Part shown: piece by piece, positions 34,281-45,509 of the stretch
Numbering within the stretch: position 1 is the first letter of the stretch
Layout: each line of letters begins with the position of its first letter
NCBI RefSeq assembly: GCF_963576545.1
Contig: NC_083655.1
Location: forward strand, 19,638,204 to 19,702,203
DNA: 64,000 bases
Reading direction: 5' to 3'
From: Limanda limanda
Taxonomy: Eukaryota > Chordata > Actinopteri > Pleuronectiformes > Pleuronectidae
Notes under the pieces: generated by a model
The model's input: the letters and a program-made list of their open reading frames with translations, nothing else
Database searches by the model: none
What the model was told of the DNA's origin: nothing
Position numbers and translations under genes: made by a program

Positions 34281-35493
34281 GTTAGTTCTGATGTGACAAA
34301 GTCATTTAGGTAAAAATATCATGCGCTCAGTAGCTGTGCTGTTAGCAAATGGCACTCAAATTAAATCCATCTGTGCTGTTAATGATACAGGTTGGACTGG
34401 TCACTGAAATTCACAGTAGCACCAAAGGGGGAAAGAAAATTGTGAACGATTAGTGTAATGGATACTTAGGAGCAAAAAATGTGGAAAGAATATAATCCAT
34501 GTTAAATATGTTCCCCCTTCAGGGACACTTTTAGTAACGTAGGGTAATAGTAAAAGCATAATTTCCTTTGTCTCCGTAAGGCTGGCTGCTGCCCTGCCGG
34601 GAGATGAGCTCGGCTGTTAAAGCACAGGTTTTACCAGAGCAGCAGGGGAGGAGACGGCATGGAGGAGTTCCTCTGCTGGTCAGACTGTCAGTCCGGCTGC
34701 ATTGCTGTACAAACTGAATTTGGTTCTTACCCTGAGCTGACAGTGACAGATTTTGTTGTACAGATATTTTCAACCTCTCAACCCAACAAAGAAGCACAGT
34801 GCTGCCTTCAGGTGCCTGCCAAACATCAGAATTACAAGTTGAGTTGTGCAATATAAACAAGGCAAGATAAATGACATGGAGTTTTTGTTCTCACAATCCT
34901 TTAACTTTATGTTCAGACACCGGGCAAATAGCTGAGAGGTTTAGGTGGGGTTACGTACCCACAAATTATTCAGCACATTGGAGCTGTACACGTTTTTGAA
35001 TTTCAAAGCAACTTTCAGCCTTGGATCTCAGTAAATTACGGCAACACAAATGGAATACTTTAGTTAAGGTGAATGAAGTAACATTGCAGTAATTAGTATT
35101 AAAATGATGATAATCAAATGCTCACAGATAGTGGTCTCTGGTGAAACAGTGTGCACTTTGTACATATAACTACCGAAATGCAGTTTGGCATTCATTACAA
35201 AAAAAGCCATTGCTGCTGAACATAATCCAGCCGGAAATCACATTTCCTCCACAACAATAAAGTTTGTTACAGAACTTATTTGGTGACGTGGTTTAGCTTG
35301 GGAGATGTCATCCTATGTCCTTCATGTGGCCTTGATAAATATAATACAATGCTGTCCGCAGGAGTGAAGAGAGATGCTGTGGAAGATGGAGAATGTTTCA
35401 ATTAAAATAGAGGCATGAACACACATTTCTAAACATATTTTCTCATGCCTGTGGATGTTGATGGTAAGCCGGTGACGCACTACTCTCCTGAAG
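34281..35493. other. Non-coding DNA, nothing recognised
   Basis: Open frames on both strands near 34,531-34,860 show no domain. Confidence 0.45.
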
Positions 35494-35657
35494 CAATTCC
35501 ACTGAATTGTCACTTAACTGTACACAAGTGCAGACATTTCATTAGCAGCGTGGCCTCCTCAGAACACTTTCTCTGTATCGTAATTGTTGTGGGATTTGGT
35601 ATGGCAGGGGCAAAGAAGCGCTAAAAATGAAATTGATGTTCAAACAAGGGAGCAGCT
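35494..35657 (+). repeat. 164-bp duplicated block, copy A
   Basis: Matches 38,824-38,987 base for base with no gaps and about 15 mismatches (about 91% identity). Both edges are sharp: left flank 'ctcctgaag', right flank 'gtcatgaac', neither shared with copy B. Confidence 0.9.
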
Positions 35658-35673
35658 GTCATGAACAGCTACC

Positions 35674-35690
35674 GGGGGGGGGGGGGGGGG
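35674..35690. repeat. Poly(G) run, 17 bases
   Basis: Uninterrupted G17, 17 bp past the right edge of the duplicated block. Confidence 0.95.
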
Positions 35691-36278
35691 TTCACAGAGG
35701 AAGCTCGAGGAAAGCAAGACATCTATTGATGAAAGTCTCACTTCATTAAGCCTGACTTGGTCCTCTGCATTAGTTCGGTTTCACTAGACCAACTAGCAAC
35801 TCATCCAGTCAAGATTAGAGACTTAAGCGTCATTGGATGTCGTGCATGCGTGAGCATGTTGGGGCAGGCTGAGCAGAGCAGTGCAGCAGGCACACTTCAA
35901 ACGAGTGCAGCGCCACATGTCATCACATATCGTGCAATGATTACAAGCGTCTAAAAGCCTTATTAGGAAAGTCAGGGAATGCAGTCTGGCAGTGGAATGC
36001 TGATCACATCAATTTGTGTAATCAGACTAAATTTACTTCAATGAGAGAGACTCTCCACAGCTTTACTTATGCTGCATTTCTCAAAGTTACCCCCCTTAAA
36101 TAAATCAGCTCTACTCAGTGAAGTGAAGTAGGCAGGAACAAGAATAAATTGTAATTCCAAGAAGATCCAGTAAACTAAACTAAGCCAGTAAACTAATACA
36201 AGTGGGCGCAGTCAATTCCATAAGAAAAAATAAATTAAAATCTTCATTTGTCCCTTTAGGGGCAGAGTGAGGCAAACG

Positions 36279-36364
36279 TAAAAATATGCAAACAGCCCAA
36301 TCCAATATCACATGCAAGCAATTTAAGGATGTTTATATGGGATTGGGCTGTTTGCATATTTTTA
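36279..36364. repeat. Perfect 25-bp inverted repeat (hairpin), 36-bp spacer
   Basis: Arms 36,279-36,303 and 36,340-36,364 are exact reverse complements. After one mismatch the pairing continues for 4 more bp. The arms contain ATGCAAA and 'cagcccaatcc'. No terminal repeats or duplication mark it as a transposon. Confidence 0.95.
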
Positions 36365-37379
36365 AAGTTGTGCAAATGTACTTATGAATTCATGTGACCT
36401 TACCTTTTACCTTGGCTGTTCTAAAGTAGCACACCCTTTAGAGTAACACTAAATTCAAGGTTACTAATTTGAGTTAATTGCTTATTTGTTTAGATGTTTT
36501 CTCTCTTGCACAAGTTACTTATACCAATGCTAAACCATACACAATATATAACATTGTGCAGGGATGGGCAATAAACATGATACATGTATTAACATTTTTT
36601 ATTTGAAATACTAAATTGTATTTTGTAATTTGTATATGATAGGTTTGATGGAAATACTGTAGATTCATGTTTTCATATTTCTGTGGATTAAAAATACCGT
36701 AATATACTTAGGTTTTGGTGTTTGTTTAGGTGTCCTGTAGCTAAACCATATTTGTTGATATATATTATTGAGTGTTCTAGGTAACTATTAACCCTGAGTA
36801 ATAAGTAACAACTCACAGTTAATGTTATCTTGCTACTTTCAACTTATGTTGAGTTTTCGTCAGTTATGCATTAACAGAAACAAAAGAAAACTATAAAGCC
36901 TTTCAGCTTTATTGTACAACAATACTTTATCATGATATTATGGATTAACTTAGTAGATATACACATGCGGTGTGCCTTATTGAATCATTATCAACAATGT
37001 GCTGCAAAGTCATGTACGTTAGGTTGATATCTCAACCATAACTGGGATTTGTCAGAGATCACAACTTGTAACTGCATGTAACTTAGTGGGGGCTGTTGTA
37101 TAACTCTTTTGCGTGGGCAATTGAATGAATGAATAATTATTTCCTTAGAAACGAGTTGCCATGGATAAAGTTGCGATTGCTGATGAATGACGTGTTTCCC
37201 ATTGTCGTCAGTGTTGCTGGTGCGAGGTAAGTCCTTCATCACTGTAGGTCAGACTATTAGAACTATCTGTTGACTGGTTGCATGACAGATTAATGACATG
37301 CCTCATTAGCTGCTGCTCTGAAAAATGGTCCACTTAATCAACTAAAATAGTGTCCTGCTGAATGAATACATCAAATAGG

Positions 37380-37381
<2 letters not shown>

Positions 37382-37428
<47 letters not shown>
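37382..37428. repeat. (TA)n microsatellite
   Basis: About 23 AT units. Confidence 0.95.
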
Positions 37429-37432
<4 letters not shown>

Positions 37433-37744
37433 TGTTTGCAATGTGATTTCATGCTCAATTGGAAAAGTAGTTTTTTTAGTTTTTTTACAATACAAAAGCA
37501 TTCAACTATTTTGATACACTTACAATAAAAAGGTATCTGATATTATATTTACAGATACATTTGGATGTATCCCTGACTGTACTTCCCTTGTGTGATAACA
37601 ACTCAGACACCTCCATGACAACTGAAAAAGCTCCATCCAGCAGGATCCTGTTCAAAATTAAAACCTGATGGTACTAGCTCATAAAACACATGTTATTCCT
37701 CAAGACTCAGTAAAATACTGTTCTTTCAGTTTTACTGAAAACAA

Positions 37745-37800
37745 AAGTAAGTTGCTTTGGATAAAAGCGTCAGCTAAATGAAATGTAATGTAATGTTATA
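37745..37800 (+). repeat. LINE/SINE 3' tail ('gctttggataaaagcgtcag')
   Basis: Contains 'gttgctttggataaaagcgt' then 'agctaaatgaaatgtaatg', a very common teleost retroelement tail, with ATGTA-type repeats at the end. The body of the element is not recognisable upstream. Confidence 0.6.
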
Positions 37801-38687
37801 ATGTAAAAGTACAATGGAAGTTGAGGTTAGAAACACATTCAAATCAAAACCTGGTGAGAAAAAATATATAAAACACACAGATCAAAACATGCACATGCTT
37901 TCGAAGATGTACAAGATATACGCTGTGTAAACTGTGCCAAAGCTGCTGAGAAACTGCTCTTCATAATTTCATTTGCATTTCTAGTGATTTTCAGTTTGTA
38001 ATCAAACCGTTTGTAAGAATTTCAAAACCATGGAAAACTGCTCAGTGTGCAGTGCTGGCCATGTCATTTCCGTTTTCATACATTTATATTTAAAACTGAT
38101 TTAATACACATTCTTGTATAATGGGTCCATGTTATTTGAGTGAGACATAGTGACAAATTTTTTCCCTTTTTATCCAAATTTTTGTTTTTCCAATGAAAAT
38201 AGGCTTCAGGAAAAACGTTGTCAAAGAGAAAGATGTGGCCTGCACAAAGCCCCCCTGGTGACATTGACAAATACACATTTGGTATAGCGGTAACAAACAG
38301 CGTGTGGAACATCTGGAAACTGGGAGATTGAGATGTAATGGGTGTGTTAGCAGCAGGCATGGACTTAATTCTATCATTGTTTTGTACCTCCCTTATTCTT
38401 CTCTTTAAGGAGAGTACGCAAAATGCAACAGTGTAGTGTTATTTTGAGTGAATCCCAGAGAGAGAGTGGGGCTCTCAAAAAGTAAAACTGTAAACTATTC
38501 TCATTCCAAGTAAATATTTAAGGATAAACCTCCTTAAAGGAACATATAAAAGCATACAACTATGTCTTGTTATCCCGCCAGTACCTAATCCAGTACATTG
38601 CAATCTCTCCCGGTTTCAGATGGGCCAGCCACATTCTGTCACCAAAGTACCAAATGTGCACAGTTCCGCTCCTTGCGCACTGGACCT

Positions 38688-39189
38688 TTAAAGGTCCACT
38701 GTGTAAGATTTAGGTGAAATGGTATTGTCAGAAATTAATTATAAAATAATCCTAGTGATATTTTCACAAGTGTGTTTCATCTAAATTGTACAAATTGTGG
38801 TTTTCTTTACCCTAGAATGGGCCCAATTCCACTGAATTGTCACATGACTTTACACAAGTAAACACATTTCATTAGCAGCATTGCCCCCATAGAACACTTT
38901 GTCTGTATTGTAATTGTTGTGGGATTTGGTATGGCAGGGGCAAAGAAGCGCTAATAATGAAATTGATGGTCAAACAAGGGAGCAGCTCCACAGAGAGTTC
39001 GTCCTCTCTATGGAAGCCGCCATGTTTTTTAAAGTGTCCAAACTGGACAAACTAGAAACCTTTTGAGTTTTCATGACAACAGAAGTCTGCCACAGGTTAT
39101 CTTTCATGTTTGCAAGGGGAGGTTGAGGTGAAGGGTATTCAGCTGCAACATGCTACTTCACCACTCATTTCTACCTACTGAACCTTTAA
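38688..39189 (+). mobile_element. Miniature inverted-repeat element interrupted by the 164-bp block
   Basis: Starts 'taaaggtccactgtgtaag' and ends 'tactgaacctttaac', imperfect inverted ends. The body keeps 'ataatcctagtgatattttc', 'tttaccctagaatgggcc', 'ggaagccgccatgtttttt' and 'tccaaactggacaaacta', which recur in a common teleost element. Bases 38,824-38,987 are foreign to that element and match 35,494-35,657. The family is recognised from general knowledge of teleost repeats. Confidence 0.6.
38824..38987 (+). repeat. 164-bp duplicated block, copy B (inside the miniature element)
   Basis: Same 164 positions as 35,494-35,657 with about 15 mismatches and no indel. The left neighbour is 'agaatgggcc' and the right neighbour 'ccacagagagttcg', both belonging to the host repeat. 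Confidence 0.9.
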
Positions 39190-39274
39190 CAGCACTTTGC
39201 ACGGTGGACTGTGTGAACACAAAAACGCAGCCCTATGTTTTAATTTTCTAATGTTGTACCTTTTACTTAAAGCA

Positions 39275-39345
39275 CTTTGGTCGACCAAGTTGTTTTAAAT
39301 GTGCTGTATAAATAAAGTTGACATTGACATTAACAAGTAATTGTA
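39275..39345 (+). repeat. LINE-type 3' tail
   Basis: Reads 'aaagcactttggtcgacc', 'gttttaaatgtgctgtataa' and 'ataaagttgacattgac', a common teleost L2-like retroelement end with a short TTGACA-type tail. Confidence 0.5.
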
Positions 39346-39411
39346 AACACTTCCACAAGGGTGTGGCCTCAATCAGAGGGATTGCAGTCCGTGTGTGTCC
39401 AACTAAAGGAT

Positions 39412-39455
39412 ATGAAACGTTTCACTTAATCCCGTGATTAAGTGAAACGTTTCAT
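39412..39455. repeat. Perfect 20-bp hairpin with 4-nt loop
   Basis: Arms 39,412-39,431 and 39,436-39,455 are exact reverse complements around 'ccgt'. Each arm also contains the palindrome GAAACGTTTC. The right arm continues into 'ctctcatccaagaggcttc', a motif frequent in teleost repeats. Confidence 0.95.
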
Positions 39456-41239
39456 CTCTCATCCAAGAGGCTTCTTCAGTTCAATTTGCCAGGTCTTGTT
39501 AATAAAGAACAAATTCATATCATGTGGCCACAGGCTAGTTATCTTGCTCCCACAAATTAATAACATATCTGATATATTATATAATTGTTAGGTTTTCCCC
39601 CAAATGCCACCACTTGGGCTCCATAAGCCTGGAGGTATATGAGAACCTATTCATGTCTCCACTTCATCCTGAAGTCAAGCCTATTTACTCTGAATTTAAA
39701 GGTCACCAACTTATGCATTACGAATGAGAGTCTGCGCAGTTGTGATTGAAGTATTGAAGTCCTGCTAATACACAGTCAGATTTCAGATCATAATGTTTCA
39801 CCCTGTTTTTTTAACATCATATTACTAATACAAACCAAGTTTACATGGTTTTTCTTCTATACTACAGCATTTCGTTGTTGTGCCACCTTATATACGGTCT
39901 ATGGTTTGCCCATTCTGGGATTTTTCTAAAGTATCGGACACACAACTTAGTTTCAGGTGATTATACGCTAATTAAAACATATTTATTAATTTTATATTCC
40001 ATCTCTGCCCATGAATACCCTTTAATCCAACCTTTAAAAGCTCACTGTAGTCAGAAATTACCAGAACAGAACTTAGTGTAATGTGTGTGGCCACAGTCTA
40101 GTTTCAAACACAGCTCTCATCAATTCATTTCCCACCCTGCCACTTCCCTCCTCCTCCCTCTCTTGTCCGCCCTCCATCCTCCGTGACTGGCTGTCTGTTA
40201 GGTCTGACTTATGACACCAGCTTAACTCTTGGCCACTGTAAATGTCCTGCTGATAGTTTTGCTGTAATATCGCAATTTGTCTTGCTAGGCACGACGGGCA
40301 CTTTTTGCAAGACAAGTGACTTTTGGGAGACAATGTGAAGAAGGCCCAGAGGAGCGTGGGTGCCAGGCTCGTGAAAGATGACAGGCGGCGTGTCTCTTTC
40401 ATCCAGACCAACAGCACGGCTCGCCTTGCTGAGCTGAACAGCAGGTACAGGCGCAGTGGCACTTCACCTAAATTAATAGTTGACCCGCTAGCCACGTCGC
40501 AGAGTGAAGAGTTATGGCCGGAGTGCCGCAGCAGGACAGGCAGCAAACATGGCTAACAATGGGGCGGTGGGATGTTTGATGAGGGGACTCAAAGCAGAGG
40601 CCAGGAGGTTAAGATGGATGGATTAGCTTCGTTATCAGAAAGGCCACGGAGGCGTTGCACCAGCCGTCCTCACTGGCTTATCATCACATCCAACCGGCTA
40701 ATCCAAATTCTGCTCTTCTCTGGATCCCTCGTCTTCATCAGTGGTGTTTCTAAATTTGTACGAGCTGACTGCGGTGTCACATTTCAGGATTTGGGAGCTT
40801 ACCGATGCGGCTTTGATACTTTCACACTATATTTGACCAGTTTTTTTAACTATTGGATGCACAGCTCCTTGCAAAGTGCATTTCTCTGTATGTGGATTAA
40901 AAAAAGGAAAAATCCCATTTTTTATTTATAAAAACTTCTTTCGATTGTAAGTTTGTACAAATATTTATTGAAACCCTACACAGCAATGGTTGAATATTAT
41001 GAAGTGTAAGCCAAAGGAGAGTAAGACTATTTATCTGAGAATCACATTCTAAATCTAAATCCATCACTTTGATTTCCAGACAATTCTAGCTTTACATCAA
41101 GCAGCCATGTCCAAACAACATATGAAGAAATACAAAATCAGAGGGATATATTAAATAGCGCACAGGGGCTGATCCAGGGCTGGGAAAGGGGGGCACTGGC
41201 CAAAGCTGAAATCTGATTGGCTCCTGAAACACTGTCAGT
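39456..41239. other. Non-coding DNA with a GC-richer patch at 40,100-40,620
   Basis: The patch has a 77-codon plus-strand frame (40,320-40,556, no in-frame ATG at its 5' end) and a 157-codon minus-strand frame (40,073-40,546). Neither is recognisable. The plus-strand frame is closed by a stop just upstream (40,317), so an exon reading from the nearby 'cttgctag' acceptor fails. Confidence 0.4.
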
Positions 41240-41275
41240 CGTCTTTATGAAAAATTATAATTTTTCATAAAGACG
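41240..41275. repeat. 36-bp perfect palindrome
   Basis: The 36 bases equal their own reverse complement with no spacer; the core is 'aaaaattataattttt' flanked by CGTCTTTATG / CATAAAGACG. Confidence 0.95.
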
Positions 41276-43304
41276 TTATTATAATAAAAACTATTTACAG
41301 AATACTCAGTGGTATCACATTGCTTCATGATGCATAGAAAATTAATCATTGTGACTTCAGATGCGATGTGGTTATTTACATTCATCGATTTATATTTTTT
41401 CAACCTTAAACAAAAGTTTTTTCTTAACAGCTGGTATCCATCACGGCTTGTTACCACTGACATTTAGTAAGTTAGTACAATTAATTTATTCATTTAGAAT
41501 GTCGTTTCTAGGAGAGACGTTGAAATTAAATTGAAAGGAATATTTTTGAACAAAACATTTGGAAAACAAACTAGCCCAGTCAAAAACATATGCATCTGAT
41601 GGGTTACTCATATAAAAAGGTACATTATCTCCAGGGAACATATTTAAAAGTAAATGTTTGTCGAGAATCTGTATTAATATTTTCCTCTCTGCACATAAGA
41701 TTATTACATTTTTCATTAGCAAAGCTCAATCTTTCCAAATTCTGCCTCTTTTCCTCTCGGTTCTCAGTATATCAGAGAGATCTTCACACATTTATTCCAA
41801 TTGATTTGCTCTCAAAAGAGCTTTTAAAATCGTATTTGGGATTTTCAATAGAGATAAAAAGAACAATGTAGAAGGTCTCAAATCCCTCAGAGGATAATTA
41901 ATTATGAAGAGGTTTCTTTTTTTTTTTCCAGCCAGGTTAGTCATGCGAGCATGAAATCGATATGACGTGTAAATCAAAAATAAATTAGGTTTTCTTTTGT
42001 TCTCTGCGACAATCATTTCAAATTAATTGCAGAGTGGACTCCATGCTTTAAAGTAATGGTCCAGCTCAGATTCAGGGTTGCTTTACATAATGCATACAGT
42101 GCAGGCTGGATTTAAAACAATTTACTTCTGGGGTTAACCAGGCTAATGATATATTCATTTTCTGCAAGGGGGAAGCTATACAGTGCATAGGAATTAAATG
42201 AGCTATTCATTGGCCGCTGGCACCCACAGACCACTCTGAGCTCAGTCTCCATACAACAAGGGCTGCAAGGGCTGAGATTTCCATGATAATGGGATTGATC
42301 CCTCATCTTTGAAAGTGCAGAGTGAAGCTCTAATTAATAGCTGGTGCAATTTGGTTGACGCTTTTGAAAAAGGACGTGAAGCAATAATCACAAATACGTG
42401 ACGTAGATGCGTCAACCTTTCAAAAAATTAGCAGGAGCCCTGGTAACTGTGCACAGAATTCATATTCTGATCCTGAAGTGGGAATTCAGTCTTCTGTTAA
42501 CCTCTTGCTGAGGAGGGCACAGTCAGTACTCTGGGTCACTGACAGAGAAGCTCCTCTGGAGCTGGTGAGGGTTCAGTGCACTGACAACCCAGGGAAGTCA
42601 GTCATGGGTTTCTGAGGCCATGTTGTAAAGCTGGGATGGCTCGCTGCCATCTTACTCAGCCACTGGAACCAATTCAAATGTGGTCATTCCTTTCTGAGAG
42701 ACTATATAACTCCTTAGTGTAATATTTTCAAAATATGAAAATTACCATTTGACCTTAATGTCTTAAAAAAAAATTTGAATGAGAATTTGCAGCCTGTGAA
42801 TTTTCCTTTTTTCGAGAGGTGGAATTCTACAGTACAGCAAGTACTCATTTGGCACTTTCTTTTTGCCTGAAATAAGAAATATAAATATCAAGACTGAGTT
42901 ATGAACTAACCTCCTTTTTAAAATAAAGCTAAAAAGTGAAATTTAAAAGCAGAAATCTAGTGATCACGATTAATCACATGCATGGCTGATCAGAGCCTAG
43001 GGCTTTAGAATTTTTTGAAAATAATAAGATTTTTCCTTTTTAAAGTATGTAAATGTATATATATACATATACCTATGAATAACATGAAAGGCAAATTGTT
43101 GATTTAAGAACAAAACTAAACTGTTGTTGGCACATAATAAGGCAACATCATCATATAATGAGGATGATGAGGACATTTATTTACAGAGATAACAAAGCAC
43201 AAAGCTGCATTTTAGTTTTTGTTGCTGATGACAATGCAAAGGTTTATAAATTAATAAAATGGCAAATACTATAAATAAATTGGGATTTAGATTTGTTTAA
43301 ACTA
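41276..43304. other. Non-coding DNA; regulatory-like composition at 42,000-42,410
   Basis: The stretch 42,000-42,410 lacks recognisable repeats and is rich in homeobox-like ATTA/TAAT words ('aattaaatgagctattcatt', 'ctctaattaatagctgg'). It is a candidate conserved non-coding element, by composition only. Confidence 0.3.
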
Positions 43305-43650
43305 GAAATACACTCGATTTGAGCGCATACCCCCAAGGTCAAATATTCCCCTTAAATTCAATCAAACTGCAGCAAAGTGCACACATTCAAAGAAACCAGT
43401 CCTCTTAATATGCCAGATTTGTTTCACCATTAAGATCCATGAAATAATCTCTGTCAAATCAGTGAAAATGTCAAAAAAATACAAATAAAAACGACCTACA
43501 CTGTTACAAAAATGTAAAGGCTTGTTTAATGGGTGGTTCCCTTCCTCCAAGTTTTGTGGTAATCTTGCTTACAAACAAACATACAAACCAAACATTAAAA
43601 CAAACGGCTATTGGGTGAAAACATAACCTCCTTGGTTGTTTGTGCCTCTG
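43305..43650 (+). repeat. LINE 3'-end-type teleost repeat (RTE-like tail), copy 2
   Basis: Reads 'ctagaaatacactcgatttg' at the left and 'caagttttgtggtaatcttg', 'acaaacaaacatacaaacc', 'gaaaacataacctccttgg' at the right, the standard end of this family. Confidence 0.6.
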
Positions 43651-45309
43651 GCGCTGCAAACACCTGCGATTTATTTTTAACTCCTTCAAGAGAAACCTTG
43701 AACTGTTAAATTAAATATCTTATCTCATTAGTATAGTGCTTATGAGCTGCAGGAAATTTGATAAATACATTTTGTGAGTGGGAGTAGATGTGATCTATTT
43801 TCTTATGTTAAGCTCAATGTAAGTTCAACCTTTCTATTTAACAGTTTGATGAATACAGAACGGGCCCTGATACCAATCATATACATGCATTTTCTTGCCG
43901 TGTGAGGCATTATGCTGTAAAGCAATGTACCTACGACGGCAAGCAAAGGTACATAGAGATTGGATCACGTTTTTGCCAGGCAAACATTACAATGAGTAAT
44001 CTGGAGGTTGTTGCATGGGTGTGTCTTTTACTCTGACTTTTGAGGAAAACGTGTAGAAACAGGATTTTCAGTAGACAGGTTTGCTCTCTGACCTCCCCCA
44101 AAGAGCTCTCCGGCTTTTCTTGGGTCTTTGTGATCTTGTCACTCTGAAACCTACAAATGGAGCAAAGTGCTCATTTCCAGTTCCAGTCTCTCTTTGAAGG
44201 CATTCGTGGTGTGGCACTTAGATGCATACCTAAAAATAGGGACAGAAATAGTTGTGTAAAGAATGAAAGGAGAAAGCAGAGGTATACACCCAACTTTTTT
44301 CACACATTTCACACCCAGCCAGGGACTGCATGAATTTGGTGAGAATGTTTTGTTCAAATCATTAAAGCTTGTTGGTAGTAGCCTTCACAATGGCAATATT
44401 ATAAGGGTTTGCGTGTTGGGAATTTATTCATATTGACCCCTTCAGGGACAGGGCAGATAAAACATAGATTGGAATGCAAAGGTTGTGTCCAAAATCATCC
44501 AAACCTGTTGGATTTCATTGGTAAGAAATACTGCTAATTCTAAAACTGCATAATGTAAATTGTTTCCACAGCCTAGGGCGATTCTGAATGGAATATGCCT
44601 TTCTGCCACAGTGGTGGCAGCTTTATTCAGTGACTTGCTCAAGGACACTCTAGCAGAGCTCTCTTTTACACAAGTGATTGTGTAACTGTGGTTGATAGAC
44701 AGCCTCTTCACTTAGTCCAGCTTATTGCCTCACAGGAGTCCAACCTTGAGCCCCACATTTGTTTAAGTCATTCCTACTAATGAGGACCACAGGCATTGGA
44801 GGCTGGAAGATGGACGGATGAAATAAATATGTGAGGAAGGAGTTGAGACCAAGACAGATTTCATATGCCGCTGATGAAAAATGAATCATCGAGCCTCTGC
44901 CTTCCTTTTCTTTCAAACTTTTATTATTCACGGTTCAAAATTGTTAGAGGGGAGATGTGTTAATGCCACCAACACGGCATCAGAGAAGGAATGCGGTGAG
45001 CGCTATATATACACAGCTTCAAGCCAATGTTTTGTTTTTTTCCTGGAAAGTTTATCTTTCCTTTCCCATGCCTCTCTTTGATTCCTGTTGCCACATCCAA
45101 TTTTGACTGTCAAGAACGACTGCAGGGGCGGCATAATCACTGTGGGCTCCGTGCTATGCGATCTGACACAGGAACTGTCCAAGACGTTTACCCTCACCAG
45201 TGTGGCCCACACACAGAAACACATTTAACACTGCAGAAATATAAACAGTGCACAGTGGTGATGGTGACAAAGTGATGGTTTCCACACACAAGTCCATATA
45301 TGTTCAATT
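43651..45309. other. Non-coding DNA, nothing recognised
   Basis: Short frames only. A TATATATA run at about 45,004 lies in a mildly GC-richer patch without a downstream reading frame. Confidence 0.45.
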
Positions 45310-45435
45310 AATTTCTATTATATTTTATTTGTATAGCACCAAATCACAATTTGCATTATCTGACCAATCTGCTAAATTACTGTACGTAGCAAGGTCAAGA
45401 CCTTACAGAATTATAAAGTTACCACAACAAGCATG
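45310..45435 (-). repeat. Family B copy
   Basis: Contains 'atttgtatagcaccaaatca' and 'gcaaggtcaagaccttacag', the reverse of the end seen at 7,690-7,856. Confidence 0.5.
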
Positions 45436-45477
45436 ACAAATATGTAATTATGCTATTTATGATAGCAGCACCAGTTG

Positions 45478-45509
<32 letters not shown>
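45478..45509. repeat. (AAT)n microsatellite
   Basis: About 10 ATA/AAT units. Confidence 0.95.

Noticed and set aside
34531..34860. Open frames on both strands
   Set aside because: Considered as a second exon for the signal-peptide candidate; cysteine spacing fits no family I know and no good acceptor precedes it.
40073..40556. 157-codon minus and 77-codon plus frames in a GC-richer patch
   Set aside because: A stop lies directly upstream of the plus frame, the minus product has no domain, and no splice structure fits.
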